A stretch of DNA of 64,000 nt from Candidatus Limnocylindrales bacterium. Its GTDB lineage: Bacteria; Desulfobacterota; Binatia; UBA1149; CAITLU01. The notes under the pieces were generated by a model, which was given only the letters and a program-made list of their open reading frames with translations, was not told the origin of the DNA and made no database searches. Both the position numbers and the translations under genes were made by a program. The DNA is taken from the NCBI GenBank assembly GCA_035626395.1, contig DASPNR010000002.1, positions 2,501-66,500 of the forward strand, written 5' to 3'. This document shows positions 55,805 to 64,000 of the stretch, piece by piece; the stretch's first letter is position 1, and the number at the start of each line of letters is the position of its first letter.

Positions 55805-58800
55805 ATGCAGTACGTATCCAAGCTCGGCCTGGCCGGGCTCACCGCCGCAGCGTTGGCGCTGGTCTCCCATCACGCCGACGCCCGGTGCATCGATCCGAGC
55901 GACAACAGCGTGGACAACGCCGCCCACTGCCTCTTCGTCGACAAGAGCGAGGAGGATTGCCGGCTCGGCTTCGCCGTCGACATGGACGGTACGGGCACGC
56001 CGCCCGCGGATCCCAAGAAGATCGAGTGCGTGGACGGCGACGCCTGCGACGGTGACGGCGCGGTCAACGGCGTCTGCGAGTTCCGCGTCGGCGCGTGCGT
56101 CAACGTCCCGACGATGAACTGCGCTGCGGCCGCCGGTGACGGCGTCGCCGTGACGAAGCCGTCGCTCAAGGACGCCAGCGATGCGATCAAGCGGCCCGAC
56201 GCCGTCTACAACCGGCGCACCATCGGAGAGGCCATCGACGCCCTGCTGCCGTCGGCGGGCGAGGCATGCACCGACCCCGACCTTCCCGTGCGCGTGGCGT
56301 TGAAGGCCAAGAAGGGCACGTGCGGCTCACCGTCGGGCCAGAGCTGCAGCAGCGATCACGAGTGCGACGATTACTGCCTGCCCTCGTTCAGCGGCAACAA
56401 GGCCCTGGTCGCTGCCACGCTGCTGATGGGCGACGACAGCATCGACAAGGCCAAGTTCAAGCTCACCTGCCTGCCCGCAGCGGCCGGCAGCCAGGGCGCC
56501 GAGGCCTTCCAGATCTCCAACGCCTCCGATCTCATCGGCGGACCGCTCGCGATGGGCAAGGTCGGCGACTGGATGATCCGCAACGGCAACGTCCGCGTGG
56601 TCATCCGCGACGTGGGCCGCGAGCATTCGTTCAGCCTGCTCAACGGCGGCCAGATCATCGACGCCGATCTCACGCGCGACGACCCCGCCGAGGATCGCGA
56701 CAGCTGGCAGGGCATTCAGCCCCTGATCCATGTCTCCTCGACGCAGGCCACCGACAGCATCGTCGTCATCAACGACGGCAGCGACGGCAATCCGGCCATC
56801 ATCGAGTCGAGCGGTCCCGACGATCTGTTCGACACGATTCAACCCGACGTGCTGGTGTTCTCGCAGGCGCCGCTGTCGGTGCCGCAGGACGCGGTCGACA
56901 ACAACCTGCCGCTGCAGATCTCGACGCGCTTCATCCTGAGCCCGTACAGCAACTACGTGCAGATGGCGACGACCGTCGAGAACATCGGCGCGACCGATCT
57001 GGAGCTCTACGTCGGCGACTTCATCAATCCGAGCGGCCAGCTCGAGCCGTTTGGTCCGGGCCAGGGCTACGGCGAGACGCTCATCCGCAACGGCGGCAGC
57101 TCCGCCTCGAGAGGACAGACCCTCGACTTCCTGGCGTTCCAGGGACAGTTCGACGCCGCGGGCGTCACTTACGGACTGGTGTTCCCGTCGACGTCGCCCG
57201 GCGGCGGCCTGTTGACGCGCAACACCAGCGCGTTCTCGCAGTCGGGCGTGTTTGCCTGGCTCAACAACCAGAACCTGTTCGACACCTTGTTCAACGATCC
57301 CGACGACAAGCCGCCGGGGACGTTCGAGGTTCCTGCTGGCGGCGAAAACACGCTGCGCCGGTGGTTCGTCATCGGCGAGACGGTGGCCGACGTGACCAAG
57401 GTGCGGACCGAGCTGTTCCTGCAGGACAAGGGCGCCGTGCAGGGGACGATCACGGTCGACGGGATTCCAGTTGCGGGCGCGCACGTCACGCTCGTCAACA
57501 ATGATGCGAACTACGAAAACGCATGTCCGACCGGCGACAACTGCGTCAACGTCTTCTCCTCGACGCTGACCGACGAAGCCGGCTTCTATCGCATGTACGC
57601 CCCGGCCGGGCGTTATCGCGTCGCGGTTCGCTCCAAGGGAGCGCCGTTCGAGGGCAACCTTGCCGTTCCCACCGAGCACGCGTTCGACATCGAGTACAAA
57701 AAGACCGCCCTGCTGGACGTGGATCTGCCGGGGACGGCGACCGTTTCGGTTTCGGTCACGGATCAGGACAGCAATCCGGTGCCCGCCAAGGTCTCCATCG
57801 TCGGCGTGCCGGCCGCACCCGATCCCCTCAACACCGAGATGACAAAAGGCCTGGTCGCCATGGTCGGACGCTATTTCGGCTGGCCCGTCGAGGACAAGGG
57901 CGACATCTTCGGACTCGCCGACGTACGCTTCGCGGACGCCAGCGGCAGCACGGGCGATTTCCAGCTCGAGCCCGGCACGTATCAGGTCGTCACCTCGCGC
58001 GGCTACGAGTACGACGTCGACAGCCAGACCCTGGTCGTGGCCGCCGGGGATGACGTGAACGTTTCGGCGCAGGTCCGCCGCGTCATCGACACCACGGGCT
58101 TCGTCTCCATCGACACGCACGTGCACATGCTCAACAGCCCCGACAGCGCCGTCTCGCGCGAGCGCCGAATCCTGACGATGATCGCCGAAGGCGTCGATTT
58201 CTTCGCCAACACCGACCACGATTTCGTCCACGAACTCTCCGACGAGATCGCGGCGATGGGCGTGGGCAGCCTGATCGCCAATGCTCCCGCGCAGGAGATC
58301 ACCACCAGCCAGTACGGCCACTTCAATACCTGGCCGATGACCGTCAATCCTGCCGAGGTCGACGGCGGCGCGCTGGACTGGGGGCGGGCAGGCGAGGTCA
58401 ACGGCGCCGGCTATCCCAGCGACGGTAGCTACGATCTGTCGCCGGCGGAGATCTTCGGATCGTTCAATCCGGCCACGCAGGTGATTCAGATCAACCACTT
58501 CAACAGTGGCACGCTCGGGCACTTCAACTCGCTCGGCATCGACACCGATGCGGTGCCGCCGACATCGGCGACGACGGCCTACCGGTGCGTGGGCGGCAGC
58601 TTCGATGGAAATCCCTGCGAGATCCGCATCTGCCTGGCGGGCGCCAACGACGGCAACACGTGCACCGGCGCCGGTGATTGCCCCGGCGGCACCTGCTCGA
58701 GTCCGTCCTTCGGCCGCACCTGCCCAAGCGGCACGTGCATGCCCGCCGGACATCCCAACCAGTACCTGCGCCTGGACCCGGCCATCACCAATACGTTCGA

Positions 58801-59662
58801 CGACGGGTTCACCGCGCTGGAGGTCTGGATCGAGGCCGGCCGCAGCCAGACCGATCTGCTGCGCAGCGACAACATGTCCGACTGGTTCAACCTGCTGAAC
58901 CAGGGCATCTACAAGGCGGGCGTGGCCGATTCGGACACGCACAATTCGGCGGCCGTGCAGGCCGGCGGCCCTCGCACGTTCGTGGCGTCGCCGACCGACG
59001 ACCCGGCCTCGATCGACGCCACCGTGCTCGCTGGCAACGTCAATGGCATGCGGGCCATCGGCACCAACGGTCCGTTCCTGGAGGTCACGCTCAAGAACAA
59101 CTCCGGCGGTACCGCCACGCATGCCCTCGGCTCCTCGCGCACGGTGGAGTTCGACGGCGGCGGCACCGACAGCATCGATATCCACGTGGAGTCGCCGACG
59201 TGGGCCGAGTACGACCGCATCGAGATCTACGTGAACGCGGTGCCGTCGTGTAAGTCGCAGTGGACGTTCATGGGCGTGGTCAATCCGTCCTCGTGCACCG
59301 TTGCGCCGACGATGACGCTCAACAAGGGAACGGGGTTCACCGTCACCACCGCCACCGGCGCCTTCGGTGTCGGGCAGAGGCTGGTGACCGACGTCAACGT
59401 CCCGCTGACCGTCGCGGCCGACAGCTGGGTCGTCGTGGTGGTGCGCGGAACCGATGGCGTCTCGCATCCACTGTTCCCGATGCAGCCCCAGGACCTCGAC
59501 GATGCCGGCAACACCACGCTGGCGGCCCTGACCGACAACGGAGGTCCGCTGCCGTGGAACCTCAACGAGCTGGGCGCGCTGGCGCTGGCGTTCTCGAATC
59601 CGTTGTTCTTCGACGACGGCAACGGCGTCTGCGTCGGTGGAGGCACCTGCCCGGGACTGTGA
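55805..59662 (+). CDS. Giant secreted PHP-domain (CehA/McbA-like) metallohydrolase
   Basis: 1285 residues. Signal peptide 1-26 (ADA-R). The first 180 residues are Cys-rich (CIDPSDNS...CSSDHECDDYC). A long beta-rich region follows (about 240-545), then carboxypeptidase-regulatory-type modules (about 550-690; GAVQGTITVDGIPVAGAHVT) and a PHP-type hydrolase core. Probable metal ligands: D770, H772 and H774 (SIDTHVHM), D804-H805-D806 (NTDHDF), H898 (INHFNS), D1044-x-H1046 (DSDTHN). A Cys-rich insert (about 925-975) splits the core. PHP enzymes hydrolyse phosphate or carbamate/ester bonds; the substrate is unknown. The product is probably surface-bound or exported. A strong terminator follows. Confidence 0.8.
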   Translation: MQYVSKLGLAGLTAAALALVSHHADARCIDPSDNSVDNAAHCLFVDKSEEDCRLGFAVDMDGTGTPPADPKKIECVDGDACDGDGAVNGVCEFRVGACVNVPTMNCAAAAGDGVAVTKPSLKDASDAIKRPDAVYNRRTIGEAIDALLPSAGEACTDPDLPVRVALKAKKGTCGSPSGQSCSSDHECDDYCLPSFSGNKALVAATLLMGDDSIDKAKFKLTCLPAAAGSQGAEAFQISNASDLIGGPLAMGKVGDWMIRNGNVRVVIRDVGREHSFSLLNGGQIIDADLTRDDPAEDRDSWQGIQPLIHVSSTQATDSIVVINDGSDGNPAIIESSGPDDLFDTIQPDVLVFSQAPLSVPQDAVDNNLPLQISTRFILSPYSNYVQMATTVENIGATDLELYVGDFINPSGQLEPFGPGQGYGETLIRNGGSSASRGQTLDFLAFQGQFDAAGVTYGLVFPSTSPGGGLLTRNTSAFSQSGVFAWLNNQNLFDTLFNDPDDKPPGTFEVPAGGENTLRRWFVIGETVADVTKVRTELFLQDKGAVQGTITVDGIPVAGAHVTLVNNDANYENACPTGDNCVNVFSSTLTDEAGFYRMYAPAGRYRVAVRSKGAPFEGNLAVPTEHAFDIEYKKTALLDVDLPGTATVSVSVTDQDSNPVPAKVSIVGVPAAPDPLNTEMTKGLVAMVGRYFGWPVEDKGDIFGLADVRFADASGSTGDFQLEPGTYQVVTSRGYEYDVDSQTLVVAAGDDVNVSAQVRRVIDTTGFVSIDTHVHMLNSPDSAVSRERRILTMIAEGVDFFANTDHDFVHELSDEIAAMGVGSLIANAPAQEITTSQYGHFNTWPMTVNPAEVDGGALDWGRAGEVNGAGYPSDGSYDLSPAEIFGSFNPATQVIQINHFNSGTLGHFNSLGIDTDAVPPTSATTAYRCVGGSFDGNPCEIRICLAGANDGNTCTGAGDCPGGTCSSPSFGRTCPSGTCMPAGHPNQYLRLDPAITNTFDDGFTALEVWIEAGRSQTDLLRSDNMSDWFNLLNQGIYKAGVADSDTHNSAAVQAGGPRTFVASPTDDPASIDATVLAGNVNGMRAIGTNGPFLEVTLKNNSGGTATHALGSSRTVEFDGGGTDSIDIHVESPTWAEYDRIEIYVNAVPSCKSQWTFMGVVNPSSCTVAPTMTLNKGTGFTVTTATGAFGVGQRLVTDVNVPLTVAADSWVVVVVRGTDGVSHPLFPMQPQDLDDAGNTTLAALTDNGGPLPWNLNELGALALAFSNPLFFDDGNGVCVGGGTCPGL

Positions 59663-59701
59663 GGCATCACGGCTGCGCTCGCGCCAGAACGCTGCTAGAA
59701 G

Positions 59702-59732
59702 AAGCGGGGGCCAATGCGCCCCCGCTTTTTTT
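59702..59732 (+). terminator. Rho-independent terminator after the PHP-domain gene
   Basis: 9-bp stem AAGCGGGGG (59702-59710) with CCCCCGCTT (59719-59727), an 8-nt loop and a run of seven T (59726-59732). It starts 40 nt after the stop of 55805-59662 and precedes the HEAT-repeat gene by 14 nt. Confidence 0.93.
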
Positions 59733-59745
59733 GAACGAGGTGATC

Positions 59746-61014
59746 ATGCGCAGAATGAAACACGCCGCAGCAGCCTGCGCGCTCGTGCTGCTGCTCGCAG
59801 TGCCCGTGGGTGCTGCAACGGGCAACCAGCCCAAGACGATTTTCGAACATGCCGGCAAGGCCTGGGCCGTAGGCCGGATCGCCATCGGCAAGCCCCTCAA
59901 GTTCCGTAAGGGCAGGCTGCACGTGTTCACTGGTCGCATCGTCGAGCTGGTGTCGGCGGCGCAGGGGGAACCGCGCAACATCATGCTCACGTACGAGGTT
60001 GCGTCCGACGAAATGGCCAACCCGTTCTTCAAGGGCGACGAGGAGTTCTTCGCGCCCATCGAGCTGCTGCCCGAACATTCATACTGGCGCGACAACCTGC
60101 CGCAGACGCCGCGCCACGCGGTCGCGGGCGGCCGGCGCAACGTCTTTCGCGGAGAGGAGATGGCCGAAGCCAAGCGCGTGCTGGCTCCGTTCCTGGAGGG
60201 GCGCAAGCTCAAGGGCAAACAGCGCGCTACGCACGAGATCGCAGCGGCGGCCGCGGCGCTGGACAGCTCCATCGTGCGCCTTCGGGAGGATGCGGCCCGG
60301 TTCCTGGCCGCGCATCCGACCCTGGGGCGCGACTTCTCCGATGCCGCGCGTCCTCACGTCGCCAAGTACCTGGCCAGTGCTGCGCCGACGGTCGAGCGGG
60401 CCGCGCTCATCGGCGCCATCGGGCAAGGCAAGGTCGAGGCCATGACCGGCGACCTCGAAGCGCTATCGAAGGGAAGCGACGCCGTGGCGGTGGCCGCGCT
60501 GGCGGCGCTCGAGGCCATGGGCAAGCCGACGCCGGTGGACCGCCTGTCGGCAATGACCGAGTCCAAGAGCACGGAGCTTCGCGTGTTCGGTGCCGAACGG
60601 CTGGGCAGGCTCGCCGCGCGCGACGCTGCCGCCCTCGAGCGGTCGATCAGGATGATCGGCCCCGACAACCCCGAGGCCGTTCGCATCGCTGCCGCGCGCG
60701 GCCTGGGCGCCAGCGGCGCCGCCGCGGCCGTCGAGCCTCTCGTCAAGGAAATGCGCCGCGGCGACGGAGCCAGTCGCGCGGCCGCCGAAGCGCTGGCGGC
60801 CATCGGCGGCGATCCGGCACACGGGGCGCTCAAATCGGCTTTGACCGAGGGGCGGGGGGAGACCGCCGCGGCCGCCGTGCACGGCCTGCGCAGGGTGCGC
60901 GGCTGCTCCGACTGCGGGAAGCTGCTGGCGCAGCAGCATGAGCAGCACCCGGAGCAGGGCGTACGCGACCTGATCGCGGTGGTGATGGAGATGCCGGTCG
61001 AGCACAAGCACTGA
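59746..61014 (+). CDS. Secreted HEAT-repeat protein
   Basis: 422 residues. Signal peptide (1-23, ending GAA). Residues about 30-110 form a small domain with FRKGRLHVFTGRIVEL; no family recognised. From about 165 to 390, Ala-rich helical repeats (about 30 residues each, e.g. AVAVAALAALEAMGKPTPVD) match the HEAT type. Near the C-terminus are a CSDCGK pair and a His/Gln-rich QQHEQHPEQ stretch. Function unknown; a scaffold or binding role is usual. ATG 59746 is supported by GAGGTGA. Confidence 0.7.
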   Translation: MRRMKHAAAACALVLLLAVPVGAATGNQPKTIFEHAGKAWAVGRIAIGKPLKFRKGRLHVFTGRIVELVSAAQGEPRNIMLTYEVASDEMANPFFKGDEEFFAPIELLPEHSYWRDNLPQTPRHAVAGGRRNVFRGEEMAEAKRVLAPFLEGRKLKGKQRATHEIAAAAAALDSSIVRLREDAARFLAAHPTLGRDFSDAARPHVAKYLASAAPTVERAALIGAIGQGKVEAMTGDLEALSKGSDAVAVAALAALEAMGKPTPVDRLSAMTESKSTELRVFGAERLGRLAARDAAALERSIRMIGPDNPEAVRIAAARGLGASGAAAAVEPLVKEMRRGDGASRAAAEALAAIGGDPAHGALKSALTEGRGETAAAAVHGLRRVRGCSDCGKLLAQQHEQHPEQGVRDLIAVVMEMPVEHKH

Positions 61015-61082
61015 CGAAGGGTCGCGTTCTTTGCGCCCGGTTAGCGATTCCATTAAGGTGCCGCGCTTCAACAGACGCCGAT

Positions 61083-61691
61083 ATGACACTTTACGACTAC
61101 CCTGGTTGCCCATTCGGTAAGAAGGTCCGGATCGTCCTGGCCGAGAAGGAGCTTTCCTTCGATACCGTCATCGTCGATCTGGCCAAGGGCCAGCAGCGCG
61201 GGGAGGAATTCCGGCGCCTCAACCCGTTCGGCAAGGTGCCGGTCCTGGTCGATGAGGGTAGCGTCGTCTACGAGTCGACCATCATCAACGAGTACCTGAA
61301 CGACGAGTATCCGCACGATCCCGAGCTCCTTCCCGAGGATTCGGGCGAGCGCGCGCGTGTGCGGCTGCTCGTCGACTTCGCCGATCGCGCCTTCACGCTT
61401 CCCTCGATGGCCATCGAGCGCGAGCTGGCGGCAGCCGAGCGCGACGAATCGAAGCTTTCGATGGCACGCGAAGCCGTCACCAAGTGCCTGACGGTTCTGG
61501 AGCGCGAGCTGGCGGGCAAGGAGTTCCTCTCCGAGCAGTTCTCGCTGGCCGACGTCGCGTTCGCACCGACACTGGTCCAACTCGACCGCCTGGGCATCGT
61601 CGTCGACGGCTCGCTGCCGAGCGTGCAGGCGTGGCGCGGTCGTCTGACGTCGCGTCCGAGCATCGGGAACCTGCTCAAGCTGGTGGCCTGA
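61083..61691 (+). CDS. Glutathione S-transferase-like protein (SspA-type)
   Basis: 202 residues. Thioredoxin-fold N-terminus TLYDYPGCPFGKKVRIVLAEKEL with a PxCPF start (CPFG in place of a CxxC), KVPVLVDEGSVVYESTIINEYL (the cis-Pro and glutathione-binding ES), and a helical C-terminal domain. Stringent starvation protein A has this outline, but so do other GSTs. The enzyme's substrate is not readable. Followed at 5 nt by nuoI. Confidence 0.8.
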   Translation: MTLYDYPGCPFGKKVRIVLAEKELSFDTVIVDLAKGQQRGEEFRRLNPFGKVPVLVDEGSVVYESTIINEYLNDEYPHDPELLPEDSGERARVRLLVDFADRAFTLPSMAIERELAAAERDESKLSMAREAVTKCLTVLERELAGKEFLSEQFSLADVAFAPTLVQLDRLGIVVDGSLPSVQAWRGRLTSRPSIGNLLKLVA

Positions 61692-61695
61692 GACT

Positions 61696-62292
61696 GTGCG
61701 CCGTCCCGAAGATCTCACCTTCAGCGAGCGGATCTTCGTTCCCGAGGTCGTCCGCGGCCTGCTGGTGACGGGCCGCCGCTTCTGGCGCAACCTCTTCCTC
61801 CATATTGCGCATCAGTTCGGCATCGCACGCGGCACCGAAGCCTCGGTGACGCTGCAGTATCCCGAACAGTACCTGAAGTACGGCGCCGGTTACCGCGGCA
61901 GCCATCGTCTGACGCTCAAGGAGGACGGCTCGGTGCGCTGCACGGCCTGCTTCCTTTGCGCGACCGCGTGTCCCGCACGCTGCATCCATATCGAGGCGGG
62001 TGAGCATCCCGATCCGACGGTGGAGAAGTTCCCCGTGCGCTACGAGATCGATACTCTGCGCTGCATCTACTGCGGCTTCTGCGTCGAGGCCTGTCCGTGC
62101 GATGCGATCCGCATGGATACCTCCGTGCATCCTCGGGTGTCCGGCTACTCGCGTGAGGACTTCATCGAGGACAAGCAGATGCTCATGAGCCGCTCGATCA
62201 CGATGCGCGAGAAGGGCGAGGATGTGCTGATGGAAGAGCAGATCGATCTCTACCAGCGCGCCAAGGCGGGCGAGGCCGTCGCCAGGTCGTGA
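61696..62292 (+). CDS. nuoI: NADH-quinone oxidoreductase subunit I (orphan)
   Basis: 198 residues. Carries two 4Fe-4S clusters that link the N2 cluster to the arm of complex I: C82-x2-C85-x2-C88-x3-C92-P and C123-x2-C126-x2-C129-x3-C133-P. The spacing and the RCTACFLCATACPARCI and RCIYCGFCVEACPCDAI sequences are those of NuoI. The expected N-terminal amphipathic region is here (residues 1-70). No other nuo gene lies within the window, so this copy may serve a split or second complex I. GTG start 61696. Confidence 0.92.
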   Translation: MRRPEDLTFSERIFVPEVVRGLLVTGRRFWRNLFLHIAHQFGIARGTEASVTLQYPEQYLKYGAGYRGSHRLTLKEDGSVRCTACFLCATACPARCIHIEAGEHPDPTVEKFPVRYEIDTLRCIYCGFCVEACPCDAIRMDTSVHPRVSGYSREDFIEDKQMLMSRSITMREKGEDVLMEEQIDLYQRAKAGEAVARS

Positions 62293-62513
62293 TCTTCTAC
62301 TACCTGTGGCGCGAGGGCCTGCTGGCCCGGACGGACGGGGAGAAGCTGCGGTTCTTTCTGGGTCTGACGACCAACGCGCTGTTCCTTTCGCGTCGGCGCC
62401 CGCTCATCCGTTCCATTTCCTGGCCGGCCGCGCTGATTTCGCCGACGTACGCGCGCGCAGTCGCCGGCTGGCTACGCTACCGCGCCGATCTCTACGACGG
62501 CGCTGCCGGCTGA
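62289..62513 (+). CDS. Small hypothetical protein after nuoI
   Basis: 74 residues, no family recognised. Reads from GTG 62289, overlapping the nuoI stop (GTGA). The N-terminus (IFYYLWREGLLARTDGEK) is mildly hydrophobic; middle FLSRRRPLIRSISWPAALI is basic. No membrane helix is firm. Overlap and lack of a separate ribosome-binding site argue for translational coupling. Confidence 0.5.
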   Translation: MIFYYLWREGLLARTDGEKLRFFLGLTTNALFLSRRRPLIRSISWPAALISPTYARAVAGWLRYRADLYDGAAG

Positions 62514-62634
62514 AGCGCAGACCCCTGGCCGAAGTGCCGGCGGGGTTGCGCCGACGGCTACCAATCGCGCCCGGCCGCGTTTAGGATGCCCGGCCAAGCG
62601 GACGCCCGGGTGGTCCGCCTCGAGGTTGACGAAC

Positions 62635-63828
62635 ATGGCTTTGACGTTTCAGCAGATGCTCGACGAGGCCAAGCGCCTCGTCCCGGAAGTGACGGCGGAC
62701 GAGGTTCGCAAGCTGTCGGAAAGCAGCGACCCTCCCATCCTCATCGACGTGCGCGAGAAGGAAGAGTTCCGCGACGGCCATCTGGCCGGCGCGATGAGCA
62801 TTCCGCGCGGGTTCCTGGAAATGCAGGTCGAAGGAAAGGTTCCCGACAAGGCCGCCCCCGTCATCGCCTACTGCCAGGGGGGCACGCGATCGCTGCTGGC
62901 CGGCCGCATTCTCAAGGAGATGGGGTACTCCGATGTCCGCTCGATGAGCGGCGGATTCGGCGCGTGGAAGAACGGCGGCTTCCCCTGGACGCAGGACCGC
63001 CAGTTCACGCAGGACCAACTCGCGCGCTACAGCCGCCACTTCCTGCTGAGCGAAGTCGGCGAGGCCGGGCAGGCACGGCTCCTGGACGCCAAGGTGTTGT
63101 GCCTGGGCGCGGGCGGTCTGGGCTCGCCGGTGGCGTTCTATCTGGCTGCGGCGGGCGTGGGCACGCTCGGTATCGTCGACAATGACGTCGTCGACGTCTC
63201 CAATCTGCAGCGCCAGATTCTGCACACCAACGATCGGGTCGGCATGCTCAAGACCGAGTCGGCGGCGATGACGCTCAAGGCGCTCAACCCCGACGTTCGC
63301 ATCCACGAGCACCGGACGCGTCTGGACTCGTCGAACATCCTCGAGATCATCAAGGACTACGACATCATCGTCGACGGCTGCGACAACTTCCCCACGCGCT
63401 ACCTGGTCAACGACGCCTGCGTCATGACGGGCAAGACGAACGTGCACGGCAGCATCTTCCAGTTCGAGGGGCAGGTCACCGTCTTCAAGCCGCACGAGGG
63501 GCCGTGCTATCGGTGCCTGTTCCCCGAGCCTCCGCCGCCGGGCATGGCTCCGAGCTGCGCGGAGGCCGGCGTGCTGGGCGTGCTGCCGGGGCTGGTCGGC
63601 TGCATCCAGGCATTGGAAACCATCAAGGTCATCCTCGGTGTGGGTTCGCCGCTGATCGGAAAGCTCGCGCACATCGAGACGCTCGGCATGGAAGTGCGGA
63701 TCATGAATCTGCGCCGCGACCCGCAGTGTCCGGTCTGCGGGGAGAACCCGACGATTCACGAGCTGATCGACTACGAGGAGTTCTGCGGACTGCGCGCTCC
63801 CGCGGGCAGCGACCGCAATGCCGCCTGA
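62635..63828 (+). CDS. moeB: N-terminal rhodanese fused to MoeB/ThiF-type adenylyltransferase
   Basis: 397 residues. Rhodanese domain 1-120 with the active-site C80 (AYCQGGTRS) and IDVREKEEFRDGH; then the E1-like adenylation domain with the nucleotide motif GAGGLGSP (158-165) and DNVVDVSNLQRQ-type block (DNDVVDVSNLQRQI). Zinc tetrad CYRC and CPVC are present, as is the SCAEAGVLG Cys loop. The rhodanese is at the N-terminus, opposite to MoeZ (C-terminal). Activates a ThiS/MoaD-like carrier and may thiolate it. Start ATG 62635 with GAGG 9 nt upstream. Confidence 0.9.
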   Translation: MALTFQQMLDEAKRLVPEVTADEVRKLSESSDPPILIDVREKEEFRDGHLAGAMSIPRGFLEMQVEGKVPDKAAPVIAYCQGGTRSLLAGRILKEMGYSDVRSMSGGFGAWKNGGFPWTQDRQFTQDQLARYSRHFLLSEVGEAGQARLLDAKVLCLGAGGLGSPVAFYLAAAGVGTLGIVDNDVVDVSNLQRQILHTNDRVGMLKTESAAMTLKALNPDVRIHEHRTRLDSSNILEIIKDYDIIVDGCDNFPTRYLVNDACVMTGKTNVHGSIFQFEGQVTVFKPHEGPCYRCLFPEPPPPGMAPSCAEAGVLGVLPGLVGCIQALETIKVILGVGSPLIGKLAHIETLGMEVRIMNLRRDPQCPVCGENPTIHELIDYEEFCGLRAPAGSDRNAA

Positions 63829-64000
63829 GGCTCCGCCGGCCGCGTCGATCCTGTTCTTCCTGCGGCACGGCGAGACCGAATGGAATCGCCAGCGGCGCAT
63901 CATGGGCGACATGGACATACCGCTCAGCCCGCGCGGCCGCGAGCAATGCCACGCCACGGCGAGGCTTCTTGACGGCTTCGGCATCGAGCGCATCCGCAGC
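63818..64000 (+). CDS. Histidine phosphatase superfamily protein (phosphoglycerate mutase-like), 5' part only
   Basis: First 61 residues; runs off the window. FFLRHGETEWNRQRRIMGDMDIPLSPRG holds the RHG catalytic motif and the G-E-T. Starts at ATG 63818, overlapping the end of moeB by 11 nt, so coupled to it. Substrate class cannot be set from this fragment (phosphoglycerate mutase, cobalamin phosphatase or other). Confidence 0.85.
   Translation, partial: MPPEAPPAASILFFLRHGETEWNRQRRIMGDMDIPLSPRGREQCHATARLLDGFGIERIRS

Noticed and set aside
56327..59467. A 1046-codon open frame antisense to the PHP-domain gene
   Set aside because: The plus strand has a signal peptide, PHP ligands and a terminator. 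The minus frame is His/Arg/Asp-rich without a domain.
61083..61691. Call as SspA
   Set aside because: The outline fits, but the sequence alone does not separate SspA from other GST-fold proteins, so no symbol was given.

Overview
The window is high-GC chromosomal DNA of a Gram-negative bacterium. It carries ribosomal RNA, tRNA and translation genes, outer-membrane secretin and lipoprotein genes, an infC-rpmI-rplT-pheS-pheT-ihfA-merR block and haem A synthesis genes. An uncultured lineage of the broad deltaproteobacterial type (Desulfobacterota, Myxococcota or Binatota-like) fits best. That placement is inference from gene content: an orphan FrhB-type protein, a DUF1329 protein, and Cys-rich secreted proteins. 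No CRISPR array, insertion sequence or phage gene is visible, and the window reads as core plus ordinary accessory chromosome.

Layout. 1-2087: end of an rRNA operon (partial 23S, 5S, strong terminator). 2194-5070: siroheme sulfite/nitrite reductase with an extra C-terminal helical domain, followed by an unknown protein. 5462-19333: a complete Flp/Tad pilus locus. It has its own sigma-54 activator, the Flp pilin, prepilin peptidase, CpaB, secretin, a small lipoprotein, TadE, two TadG-like proteins, TadZ, the TadA ATPase, TadB, TadC and TadD. Two close matches to sigma-54 promoters lie in front of flp and of the secretin gene. 19382-23057: quinone oxidoreductase, DacB-type carboxypeptidase and a divergent ATP sulfurylase. 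23113-29347 (minus strand): SGNH hydrolase, then a haem A/cytochrome oxidase assembly cluster (SCO1, ABC-2 exporter, ctaB, ctaA, small membrane protein) and a cupredoxin-like protein. 29593-32503: glutamine-synthetase-like ligase, class I amidotransferase and SDR, which look like a gamma-glutamylated-amine pathway. 32554-34972: cysC, zinc ribbon, rpsU, tRNA-Arg and inositol monophosphatase on the minus strand.

35017-41416: ispE, tRNA-Gln, prs, rplY, pth, a degenerate membrane-pyrophosphatase-like protein, rpsF, rpsR and rplI. 41423-43944: DUF1329 protein and AI-2E permease. 44060-51517: tRNA-Val, thrS, infC (AUA start), rpmI, rplT, pheS, pheT, ihfA and a MerR regulator. 51527-55674: amt, tRNA-Pro, surE, apt and an FrhB-type Fe-S flavoprotein. 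55805-61014: a 1285-residue secreted PHP-fold protein with its own terminator, then a secreted HEAT-repeat protein. 61083-64000: glutathione transferase-like protein, orphan nuoI, a small protein, an N-terminal rhodanese-MoeB fusion and the start of a histidine phosphatase.

The most unusual items are the membrane pyrophosphatase homologue that has lost its catalytic motifs (38371-40056), the giant secreted PHP protein with a Cys-rich insert between its metal ligands (55805-59662), the sulfite reductase with a C-terminal HEPN-like extension (2194-4488), and the sigma-54 control inferred for the Tad locus. Sulfate assimilation genes (sat, cysC, sulfite reductase) are spread over about 31 kb rather than forming one operon.
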